A stretch of DNA of 64,000 nt from Oryzobacter telluris (lineage in GTDB: Bacteria; Actinomycetota; Actinomycetes; Actinomycetales; Dermatophilaceae), in contig NZ_CP170723.1 of the NCBI RefSeq assembly GCF_043099285.1, positions 1,612,001-1,676,000 of the forward strand, in the 5' to 3' direction. Of the stretch, positions 18,735 to 28,048 are shown one piece after another. Made by a program: the position numbers and the translations under genes. Below the pieces are notes generated by a model, which saw nothing but the letters and a program-made list of their open reading frames with translations, did no database searches and was not told the origin of the DNA. Each line of letters starts with the position of its first letter. The first letter of the stretch is position 1.

Positions 18735-20897
18735 GTGACACGGGTGGGTAGGGGAGCAGCAGGTCGGCGTCGGGCGTGGGTCGCGGCGGTGGTGGGGGCG
18801 CTGACGGCGGTCCCGCTGATCGCCTCGGTTCCGGCGGCGGGAGCGGCCGAGACGGCGGCGAGCGCGATCGTCGCCGCCGGGAGCGCGACGACCGCCGCGT
18901 GGGTCGACGACGACACGAACGCCACGATGACGTGGACCGGCAACCGCCGCGGTGTCTACCTCACGGGGGACCACGCCGACGGCAGCAACGACAGCTACGG
19001 GTGGTTCTTCTCGCCCAACGACGCCGCTGACCTGCCCACGTCCGGTGAGCACCCCGTGTCGTCGAACGACGGGCCGCTCGCGCTGCTGTTCAGCGACGGC
19101 AGCGGCAGCTGCCTCGTCAGCGGCACCGTCACGGTCCTCGAGCTGAGCTTCGCCGGCGACGGCACGCCCACCAGCCTGGCCGTCGACTGGACGGGCTCGT
19201 GCAACGGGGTGCCCCACGGGCAGGTCCGGGTGGGGTCGACCGTCCCGTACGGCGGCATCGACGTCCCGGCCTCCGTCGAGTTCGGCACGGTCACGATGGG
19301 CGAGATCCCGCCGGCGACCCCCGTGGTGATCCGCGGCCACGGCACCCAGGCCCCCGCCATCACCTCGGTCGAGGTCGGCCACGCCCCGGAGACCGATCCG
19401 CAGTACGTCACGGTGTACCAGGGGGACGGTTGCAGCGGCGTCACCCTCGGACACCTGCAGACCTGCTCGGTGCAGCTGCGGCCGGCCTTCACGAAGATCG
19501 ACGGCTACGGCAGCGGCAGCCATCCCCTCCTCGTCACCGCCGGCGGGGCCACGGGGCGCACCCTCCTGCGCCACGACGGCGCCTGGGTCTCGCAACGAGG
19601 CCAGTTCACCCCGCTGTCCGACCGCGTCATGGACACCAGATCCGGCACCGGTGTCCGCAAGGGCGTCGTCGGCGCGGGCCAGACGGTCACCCTGAAGATC
19701 GCCGGGAAGGGCATCATCCCGTCGACGGGCACCTCGGCCGCCGTCCTCAACCTCACGGTCACCGGCTCGACGCGCTCGGGCTACGTCACGGCCTACCCGG
19801 CGGGGACGACCCGACCCACCGCCTCGAACATCAACTTCCGGGCGGGCTTCACGGGCGCCAACCTCGTCACCGTGCCGATCGGGGCGAACGGGTCCGTGAC
19901 CTTCTACAACGCCACTGGCTCGGTGCACCTCGTGGCCGACCTCGTGGGGATCTACGCCAAGGACCGGGTCGCCCCGCTCGGCCGGACCGCCGACTTCTAC
20001 CAGCACGATCCCTCGCGGCTGTTCGACTCGCGCACCGCGTGGGGCGAGCGGCTCGGCCCGCACGAGTACTTCCCCCTCGTCGCCGACTACGGCGCCGAGA
20101 CCAACGGCAGGGTGGAGGCGCTCGTCGTCAACGTCACGGCCACGGGCACCACCGGGTCGGGCGTCCTCAGCGCCGTCCAGAACGAGCCCGAGTACGGACC
20201 ACCCACCACCTCCACCCTCAACTACACCAAGGGCCTGACCGCCGCGAACATGGCGGTGGTGCAACGCGCGCCCAACAGCTCCAGCGGCCTGGAGGTCCCG
20301 ACGTTCTGGATCGCCAACACGGGCAACGCCAGCACGCACGTCATCGTCGACATCGTCGGCTACTTCGCCCAGGGCACCATCGACGACCCCGGGTTCCGGT
20401 TCCAGCCGCTCGCGCCGACGCGGGTCGTCGACACCCGCAGCGACCTGGGCCTGGCCTCGATCGGCAAGGGGGTCGCGAAGCGGGTCCAGGCCTCGCGGGC
20501 CGTGGCGGGGCGCGACACGTACGCCCTCGTCGGCAACCTCACCGGGATCGTGCCCTCGACGTCGACCCACCTCACTGCCTGGGGCGGCGGGACCGTCCCG
20601 GGGGTGAGCAACCTCAACCTCATGACGGGGGTGACCCGAGCGAACTCGGTGTGGCCGGGCCTGGACGAGGGCAACGGCTTCCGGCTGCAGAACGCGGTCG
20701 GCACGCTCGACGTGGCGATGGACATCACGGGCACCTTCGAGATCTTCCCGCCGTTCCCGGAGACGATCGCCGGCGTGCCGTTCCCCCCGTTGCAGTCCGC
20801 GGGCGCCCGGTCGGCAGCGCCGGCTCCGGACCGCGAGGCACCCACGGAGGAGGGGCCGCGCCCCGCGAAGGACACCCCCACCGCCTCCGCCTGGTAG
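18735..20897 (+). CDS. Secreted protein with three 'DTR' modules, paralogue of 12806-14476
   Basis: This is a 720-residue exported protein with a signal peptide (residues 1-38, ending AGAA). A longer N-terminal region of ~250 residues contains four Cys. Three modules follow, beginning RVMDTRSG (~297), RLFDSRTA (~428) and RVVDTRSD (~562), in the same order as in the 556-residue paralogue upstream. The tail is Pro/Ala/Glu-rich. Motifs such as RPTASNINF and GFTGANLVTVPIGANG nearly repeat those of the paralogue. The function is not known. It sits between clpP2 and clpX, an unusual position, and is probably transcribed alone from a leaderless promoter. Confidence 0.8.
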   Translation: MTRVGRGAAGRRRAWVAAVVGALTAVPLIASVPAAGAAETAASAIVAAGSATTAAWVDDDTNATMTWTGNRRGVYLTGDHADGSNDSYGWFFSPNDAADLPTSGEHPVSSNDGPLALLFSDGSGSCLVSGTVTVLELSFAGDGTPTSLAVDWTGSCNGVPHGQVRVGSTVPYGGIDVPASVEFGTVTMGEIPPATPVVIRGHGTQAPAITSVEVGHAPETDPQYVTVYQGDGCSGVTLGHLQTCSVQLRPAFTKIDGYGSGSHPLLVTAGGATGRTLLRHDGAWVSQRGQFTPLSDRVMDTRSGTGVRKGVVGAGQTVTLKIAGKGIIPSTGTSAAVLNLTVTGSTRSGYVTAYPAGTTRPTASNINFRAGFTGANLVTVPIGANGSVTFYNATGSVHLVADLVGIYAKDRVAPLGRTADFYQHDPSRLFDSRTAWGERLGPHEYFPLVADYGAETNGRVEALVVNVTATGTTGSGVLSAVQNEPEYGPPTTSTLNYTKGLTAANMAVVQRAPNSSSGLEVPTFWIANTGNASTHVIVDIVGYFAQGTIDDPGFRFQPLAPTRVVDTRSDLGLASIGKGVAKRVQASRAVAGRDTYALVGNLTGIVPSTSTHLTAWGGGTVPGVSNLNLMTGVTRANSVWPGLDEGNGFRLQNAVGTLDVAMDITGTFEIFPPFPETIAGVPFPPLQSAGARSAAPAPDREAPTEEGPRPAKDTPTASAW

Positions 20898-20913
20898 CCC
20901 ACCGGAACCGGTG

Positions 20914-21546
20914 ATGGTGGGGGCGCGTCGCAGCGGCATGCGCCGCCTCCCGCTGACCCGCGCCGCCGCCGTCGGGGCCCTCGCCCTCGTCGGGTTCACC
21001 GCGGCCTCGGCCACGCCCTGTGCAGCCTGCTCGTGCGCGGCGCTGCCGAGCCTCGCCGAGGCCGCAGCCCGCGCCGACGTCGTGTTCGTCGGCACCCTGG
21101 TCGAGACCCGCTCGCCGGGCCCGCCCACCTCGAGCGGCGACGCCGTGGCCCGGGCCTTCACGGTCACCGAGGTGCGCAAGGGCTCGGCGAGCGCCGTCAC
21201 CGAGGTGCGCACGGCGGCCTCCGGCGCCTCGTGCGGGCTGGAGGTGGAGCAGGGGCGCACCTACGTCGTCGTGGCCACGAGCACCTCCGACGGCCTGCGG
21301 TCCTCCCTGTGCGACGGCACGACCCTCGCCTCGGACGTCACGGTCTCCGACCTCGCCGCGGTCGGCCCCGCCACGCCACCCGCCGCCGGCGCGTCGCGGG
21401 TCGAGCTGCCGGGTCTCGCGGCGGGGTTCACCGACGTCGTGCGCACCCCGCTGCTGTGGGGGCCGGTGGCCGCGGCATCCGCGCTGGTCACGGTCGGTCT
21501 GGCCCTCCTGCGGCGCCGCCGCGTGGCCCGCCGACACCCCGCCTGA
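20914..21546 (+). CDS. Exported Cys-rich protein, NTR/TIMP-like domain with C-terminal membrane anchor
   Basis: This protein has ~210 residues. A signal peptide ends just before the mature start ACSCA. The domain reads ADVVFVGTLVE..., FTVTEVRKG..., SCGLEVEQGRTYVVVA, a pattern seen in bacterial proteins with a netrin/TIMP-like OB fold. A hydrophobic segment (LLWGPVAAASALVTVGLALL) followed by RRRR gives a C-terminal anchor, so the domain faces outside. The function is unknown. Starts at GTG 20911, ATG 20914 and ATG 20938 are all possible. It lies 16 bases after the DTR gene and may be its partner. Confidence 0.65.
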   Translation: MVGARRSGMRRLPLTRAAAVGALALVGFTAASATPCAACSCAALPSLAEAAARADVVFVGTLVETRSPGPPTSSGDAVARAFTVTEVRKGSASAVTEVRTAASGASCGLEVEQGRTYVVVATSTSDGLRSSLCDGTTLASDVTVSDLAAVGPATPPAAGASRVELPGLAAGFTDVVRTPLLWGPVAAASALVTVGLALLRRRRVARRHPA

Positions 21547-21550
21547 GCCC

Positions 21551-21568
21551 GTTGCGCTGACAGCGGAC
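21551..21568 (+). promoter_or_regulatory. Candidate ClgR box before clpX
   Basis: GTTGCGCTGACAGCGGAC contains CGCTGACAGCG, a full match to the ClgR consensus CGCYNANRGCG. It lies ~60-75 bases before the likely -10 (TAGCGT, 21628-21633). The related site before clpP1 supports joint control of clpP1P2 and clpX. Confidence 0.65.
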
Positions 21569-21668
21569 AGGGGCGACGCGCCCGGCGCGTGCGGGCTTCA
21601 ATGGATGCAGCCGTCGATGCCGAGAGGTAGCGTCGGGGCCGTTGCATCCAGTGAGGGAAGGGACGTCC

Positions 21669-22955
<1,287 letters not shown>

Positions 22956-22975
22956 CCGCACCCCCGCACCGACCA

Positions 22976-23008
22976 CGAGGGCGGCCCCCACCACGGGGGC
23001 CGCCCTCG
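22976..23008. terminator. Bidirectional terminator between clpX and the DUF58 operon
   Basis: A 14-bp perfect stem (CGAGGGCGGCCCCC and complement, 22976-22989/22995-23008) with a five-base loop sits between convergent stop codons. Confidence 0.85.
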
Positions 23009-23029
23009 TCGGTCGTGTGGAGGCCCCGC

Positions 23030-23599
23030 TCAGCGTCGGCGCGTCGCCAGCCGGACCGTCCAGGCGAGCGCGGCCAGGAGCAGCAGGGCCAGGGTCCCCA
23101 CGAACGGACCCCAGGAGATCGGCGTCCGTGACGCCAGCGCCCCGACCAGGGCCGCGACGACCCCGACGAGGACGAGCACCGCCCCCTGCCGCACCCAGCG
23201 GTCGAGGCTGGCGCGGGGCAGCTCGGCACGCACCGGCCACGCGGCCAGCAGGGCGAGCGAGAGGTGGGTCGTGACGACCGCGGTCGCGGCTGCGGCGGCG
23301 AGCGCCCAGTCGACGAGCGAGGTGGGCACCGCCCACGGCACCGTGGCGGCGAGGACCTGCACGACGAGCAGGGCGAACGCGCCCCACCCGCCGGGCCGGC
23401 GCACCGCCCACAGGGTGGCGAGGAGGACGGCGATCGCCGAGTAGGGGATGAAGCCCGGCAGGTCGGCGGCCCCGGCGAGGACCACGGTCACGCCCCCGGC
23501 CGCCACGACCCCCACGGCGGCACCCCGCCAGGTGCGGCTCGCGACCGGTCGGCGCACGGGGCGGACGTCCTCGACCGCAGGGGTGACGGACGCGCTCAT
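23030..23599 (-). CDS. Membrane protein of the MoxR/DUF58 operon
   Basis: This 189-residue protein has about six hydrophobic segments (for example GAAVGVVAAGGVTVVLAGAA and GAVLVLVGVVAALVGALA). I recognise no specific family. ATG 23599 overlaps the DUF58 stop by four bases (ATGA), so it is the last gene of that operon. Its role is probably structural in the membrane complex (inference). Confidence 0.75.
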   Translation of the reverse strand: MSASVTPAVEDVRPVRRPVASRTWRGAAVGVVAAGGVTVVLAGAADLPGFIPYSAIAVLLATLWAVRRPGGWGAFALLVVQVLAATVPWAVPTSLVDWALAAAAATAVVTTHLSLALLAAWPVRAELPRASLDRWVRQGAVLVLVGVVAALVGALASRTPISWGPFVGTLALLLLAALAWTVRLATRRR

Positions 23600-24959
23600 C
23601 GGACGGCCACCCTCGGGGCGCGGGCGCGTCGTCCGACCCCGCGCAGCACGGCGTCGAGCGACCCCCGTCCGCGCCAGGGGATGACGGGCACCCCGGCCTC
23701 GGCGCAGCGGCGGGCCTCGCGCTCGCGCTCGAGCAGCCGCAGCCGCCACACGAGGTGGGCCTGGCGCACGTCCTCGAGGAGGGTGGCCGCGAGGACGGCG
23801 TCGTCGCCGACGCGTCCGGCGGAGAGCTCGGGTGGCAGGGCGTCGATGACGATGACGTCGTGGCCGCTGCGGGCCAGCCGCACGGCGTGGGCGAGGGGCT
23901 CGGGGGAGACCAGCGCCGAGAGCAGGACGACGAGGGCGCCCGGGGGGACCGGGCGGCCGAGCTGGGCTCGCAGCGCCCGGGCCTCGAGGACCGTGCCGCG
24001 CGACTCCTCGGCACGCCCCAGCGCGAGCAGGACGCGGGCGAGCTGGTGGTGGCCACCGACGGCCGGGAGCTCGACGTACCCACCGCCGCCGAGGACCGAC
24101 AGGCCGACCCGGTCGCCGGTGCCCAGGTAGTGGGCGGCGACGGCTCCGGCGGCCTCGACCGCGACATCGAGGCTGGAGCGCCGCCCCTGCGTGCTGTCGC
24201 GCTCGCCGAGGTCGCGCAGGGCGTCGACGACGAGGCGGACCTCGGCGTCCTGGTCGGCGTGGGTCGTGGTGACGTGCAGGGTCCCGGTGCGCTGCGACAC
24301 CGGCCAGTGGATGCGGCGCAGCCGGTCCCCGGTTCGGAACGGCCGGATGTCGGAGAGCTCGGCGCCGCTGCCCGGCCGGGGGGAGCGGTGCTGCCCGACG
24401 AGGCCCACGGGGTGCGGCAGCCCGGCCCGCGTCGTGAAGGTGCCCGGGGTGGGCAGGGTCGGGACGCCCTCGGTGCGCTGCTCGGGCCACTGCCACGCGA
24501 ACGACGCGAAGTCACCGAAGGCGCCGACCTGGGCGGGGCCGAGCCGGCGCACGCCCCACCGGTCGGAACGGACCTGGACGCCCACCGCGACGGTGGCGTC
24601 GTCCGGGCCGCCGGAGCGCCGGTCGTCCCCGACCGACCCGGCGACGTGGCCGTGGAGCGGGGCCGTCGTGGCCCACCGGTCGCCGGGCAGGTGGCCGACG
24701 ACGTCGCGCAGCCCGGGCACGACCTCCACCTCGACCTGCCAGGCGGTGGTCTCGCCCTCCTGGACGAGGTCGGCGCCGACGCGGCTCGTCGCCCGCGGCG
24801 CCCGGGTGGGCCGGGTCGCGATCGACCAGAGGGTGAGGGCCACGAGCGGCACCGCGATGACCACGACGTCCGGACGGCCGAGCATCACGCCGGCCACGAG
24901 GAAGAGCAGCCCCACGACCGTCGCACGCCCGAACGCCCGGGTGGGGCGCCATCCGGAGG

Positions 24960-24963
<4 letters not shown>
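23596..24963 (-). CDS. DUF58 domain protein (VWA-like), partner of MoxR
   Basis: This 455-residue protein has two N-terminal membrane helices (~14-50) and a large cytosolic part with the DUF58 signature IRPFRTGDRLRRIHWPVSQR. DUF58 proteins have a von Willebrand A-like fold and work with MoxR AAA+ ATPases, probably in cell-envelope complex assembly. The GTG 24963 overlaps the moxR stop (GTGA). The N-terminus VTSGWRPTRAFGRATVV is typical. Confidence 0.88.
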
Positions 24964-25925
<962 letters not shown>

Positions 25926-25938
25926 GGGTGACTCCTCG

Positions 25939-26379
25939 TCAGGTGAGTGCTTCGAGCTCGGTGATCAGGGCGTCGGCCTCGGCGGCCGACAACCGACGGG
26001 GTGGGGAGGTCAGGTAGGTGGACAGCGCGCCGCCGGCGGGGACGCCGTGGGGTGCGCGGTCGGCGGCGAGCGCGGTGACGAGCGCGTGGAGCTGCGTCGC
26101 GGCCTCGGTGTCGGAGGGAGCGGGGTCGAGGAGGCGGGCGAGCGCGGCGATGCCGGGTTCGGCGCGCGCCTCGGCGGCGCCGCCGGGACGCCAGTCCCAG
26201 TCGATGCCGTCGGGGCGCAGCAGCGGGGGGAGCCCGAGCACGAAGGCCGCGACGACGGCCACGGTGGCGGCGGCCAGCAGGGCCACGGGTCCGCGCGCCA
26301 GCGTGAGCAGGACGAGGACGAGGACGACGGCGCCGACGGCCACCCAGACCTGTCGGGGGACCGGGCGTGGCTCAGCCAC
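25939..26379 (-). CDS. Two-helix membrane protein of the MoxR operon
   Basis: This 146-residue protein has two adjacent hydrophobic segments near the N-terminus (VWVAVGAVVLVLVLLTLARG and VALLAAATVAVVAAFVLG) and a soluble C-terminal helical part. I do not recognise a family. It takes the place of the larger DUF4350 gene common in this operon type, but is much shorter. The GTG 26379 overlaps the DUF4129 gene end by eight bases. Confidence 0.7.
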   Translation of the reverse strand: MAEPRPVPRQVWVAVGAVVLVLVLLTLARGPVALLAAATVAVVAAFVLGLPPLLRPDGIDWDWRPGGAAEARAEPGIAALARLLDPAPSDTEAATQLHALVTALAADRAPHGVPAGGALSTYLTSPPRRLSAAEADALITELEALT

Positions 26380-27115
26380 GGGACCGACCCGGTGCCACGG
26401 GGACGGTGGCCGCGACCGCGGCGCCGAGCGCACGGTAGGCCTCGGCCGCCCGGCTGCGGTCGTCCTCGGTGAGGGCGTGGCGCGACCAGGCGGCCTCGCG
26501 GTACAGCACGGCCAGACCACGCAGGGTGGCGTCGTCGACGGGGAAGCGGCGCAGCACCTCGAGGACCACCTCGGAGGAGGTGCGCGAGGCGGTGAGCGGC
26601 ACCCCGGCCGCGTGGACGGAGGCCTCGAGCAGGGACCAGGCGGCGACGACTCCCTCGGCGGGGGTCCCGGCCGACAGCGCGACGAGGCGCTCGCCCTCAC
26701 CTGCCGCCACGGTGCGCGCGAGGTCCTCGAGGGCGACGTCCACGCCGGAGTCGGGCGCGGCGAGCGGCTGGCGGTCGCTGCGGTGGATGAGCTGGCGCAG
26801 GCCCTGCCAGATGCAGAACGCGATGAGCACGGCGAGCGCGCCGACGATGGCGTAGCCGATCCACCCCTCGGCACCCTCGGCCGCGCGTCGCGGGCCGACG
26901 TACTTCGCCCCGAGGATCTCCGACTGGGTGAGGTTGGGGGTGTCGTCGTACCCGACGCTCTTGATCTTGCGGATGCCCGGGTCGACGATCGCGCGGACGG
27001 CCTGCGGGGTGGCCGAGGCCCAGACGGCGGCAGCGAGCGTCGTCGCCCCGATCGCGACGACCCACCGGGGCCGCGTCGCCCCCGACAGCACGGCTCTGAC
27101 ATCCACCACGGACAC
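26372..27115 (-). CDS. DUF4129 domain membrane protein
   Basis: This protein has ~247 residues. An N-terminal helix (VVAIGATTLAAAVWASAT), an extracellular stretch and a second helix (IVGALAVLIAFCIWQGL) are followed by a C-terminal DUF4129 region (AWSLLEASVHAAGVPL, SEVVLEVLRRF, LYREAAWSRHALTEDDRSRA). DUF4129 genes are standard members of MoxR/DUF58 operons. There is no clear ribosome-binding site; GTG 27115 is chosen among TTG 27121, GTG 27115, 27109 and 27106. It is divergent from the gene at 27171. Confidence 0.8.
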   Translation of the reverse strand: MSVVDVRAVLSGATRPRWVVAIGATTLAAAVWASATPQAVRAIVDPGIRKIKSVGYDDTPNLTQSEILGAKYVGPRRAAEGAEGWIGYAIVGALAVLIAFCIWQGLRQLIHRSDRQPLAAPDSGVDVALEDLARTVAAGEGERLVALSAGTPAEGVVAAWSLLEASVHAAGVPLTASRTSSEVVLEVLRRFPVDDATLRGLAVLYREAAWSRHALTEDDRSRAAEAYRALGAAVAATVPVAPGRSRG

Positions 27116-27170
27116 ACCCAATCACACCCGGGTGCTGGCGAACGGAGGTGCGGACGGTGACGATGGGGTC

Positions 27171-27848
27171 GTGACCACGGCCTACCGACTCCGCGCGGGC
27201 GACACCGGTCCCGTCCAGCAGTCCCCGGTCACCTGCGGCTCGGCCTGCCTCACGGTGGCCCGGATGCTCGTCGACCCCGTGTTCGCCTCGTGGGTCCGCA
27301 CGGGCTCGCCGCGGCTGCCCGGGTCACCCAGCGGGTCGACGGAGCAGGAGCGGTTCGCGGCCTACGAGCGGGTCGTCATGCGGCGGACCAACAGCGTCTT
27401 CGCGCCGGGCCAGCCGCCCATCCTCCCGTGGCCGCGGCGGCTCGGGACCCCGCCGTGGGGGGCGCAGCGCGAGCTCGAGCTCGGCGCCGCGCGCCACGGT
27501 ACGCAGTACACCCAGGACCTCCTGCGCGCCGATGACGAGGGCGAGCGGGTCGCTGCGTTCGACACCCTCGTCGACGTCGTCGCCGACGGCGCCCCCGCCC
27601 TGCTCTACGTCGGGAACGCCCTGATGCCGCGGCACGTCGTCCTCGTCCTCCCGGGCGACGGGGACCGGATGCTCGACGTGTACGACCCGGGCAGCGGCCG
27701 GGTGGACCACCTGCGGCGCGACACCGTCGTCGAGCGGCGGCTGCGCCTCAGCGGGTGGGACGTCCCGTGGATCGCGGTGCGCCCCGTGGGGCTGCGCCCG
27801 GTGCGCACGCCCGCCGCCGCGCCCGCCCTCGGCCCCGCCCCCGCCTGA
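27171..27848 (+). CDS. Unknown protein, possibly papain-like (C39-like) cysteine peptidase fold
   Basis: This 225-residue protein has no signal peptide or membrane segment. Three spaced motifs resemble a papain-like triad: VTCGSACLTVARML (Cys near 19), MPRHVVLVLPGDG (His) and LDVYDPGSG (Asp). That order and the Q upstream of the Cys (VQQSPVTCG) fit C39-like cysteine proteases, but no established family is recognised. Homologues could instead be inactive. The GTG 27171 is used; an in-frame GTG at 27132 is possible. It is divergent from the MoxR operon and its downstream region holds two long palindromes. Confidence 0.6.
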   Translation: MTTAYRLRAGDTGPVQQSPVTCGSACLTVARMLVDPVFASWVRTGSPRLPGSPSGSTEQERFAAYERVVMRRTNSVFAPGQPPILPWPRRLGTPPWGAQRELELGAARHGTQYTQDLLRADDEGERVAAFDTLVDVVADGAPALLYVGNALMPRHVVLVLPGDGDRMLDVYDPGSGRVDHLRRDTVVERRLRLSGWDVPWIAVRPVGLRPVRTPAAAPALGPAPA

Positions 27849-27852
27849 CGAC

Positions 27853-27906
27853 CGCGCTACGGGGCAGTAGGTGTCGTGATCACGACACCTACTGCCCCGT
27901 AGCGCG
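27853..27906. repeat. Intergenic palindrome, copy 2 (perfect 54 bp, TGATCA-centred)
   Basis: This is a perfect palindrome of 54 bp around TGATCA (27877-27882). Each arm reads CGCGCTACGGGGCAGTAGG and then GTGTCG. It differs from copy 1 at one arm position and in the centre. It lies between convergent genes (27171 plus and valS minus). Confidence 0.9.
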
Positions 27907-27933
27907 CACGTGCGGTGCGGCCTGAAGCGTGTC

Positions 27934-27979
27934 CTACCGCCTGGTACGTGGGGTGATCACCCCACGTACCAGGCGGTAG
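27934..27979. repeat. Intergenic palindrome with a different arm sequence (perfect 46 bp)
   Basis: This is a perfect palindrome around TGATCA (27954-27959). Arms begin CTACCGCCTGGTACGTGGGG. The centre, the CTAC/GTAG ends and the following GCGCGC are shared with the other copies, while the arm interior differs. It lies 27 bases after copy 2. Confidence 0.88.
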
Positions 27980-28048
27980 CGCGCGACTGAGGGCAGGTGG
28001 GAAGGCGCGCCGGGGCAGGGACGCCTGGGGTGGGCGCCCTGCGGTGGG

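Noticed and set aside
18210..21260. A 1016-codon minus-strand frame opposite the DTR protein
   Set aside because: The plus-strand frame has a signal peptide, repeated modules and a promoter. The minus-strand frame has none of these.
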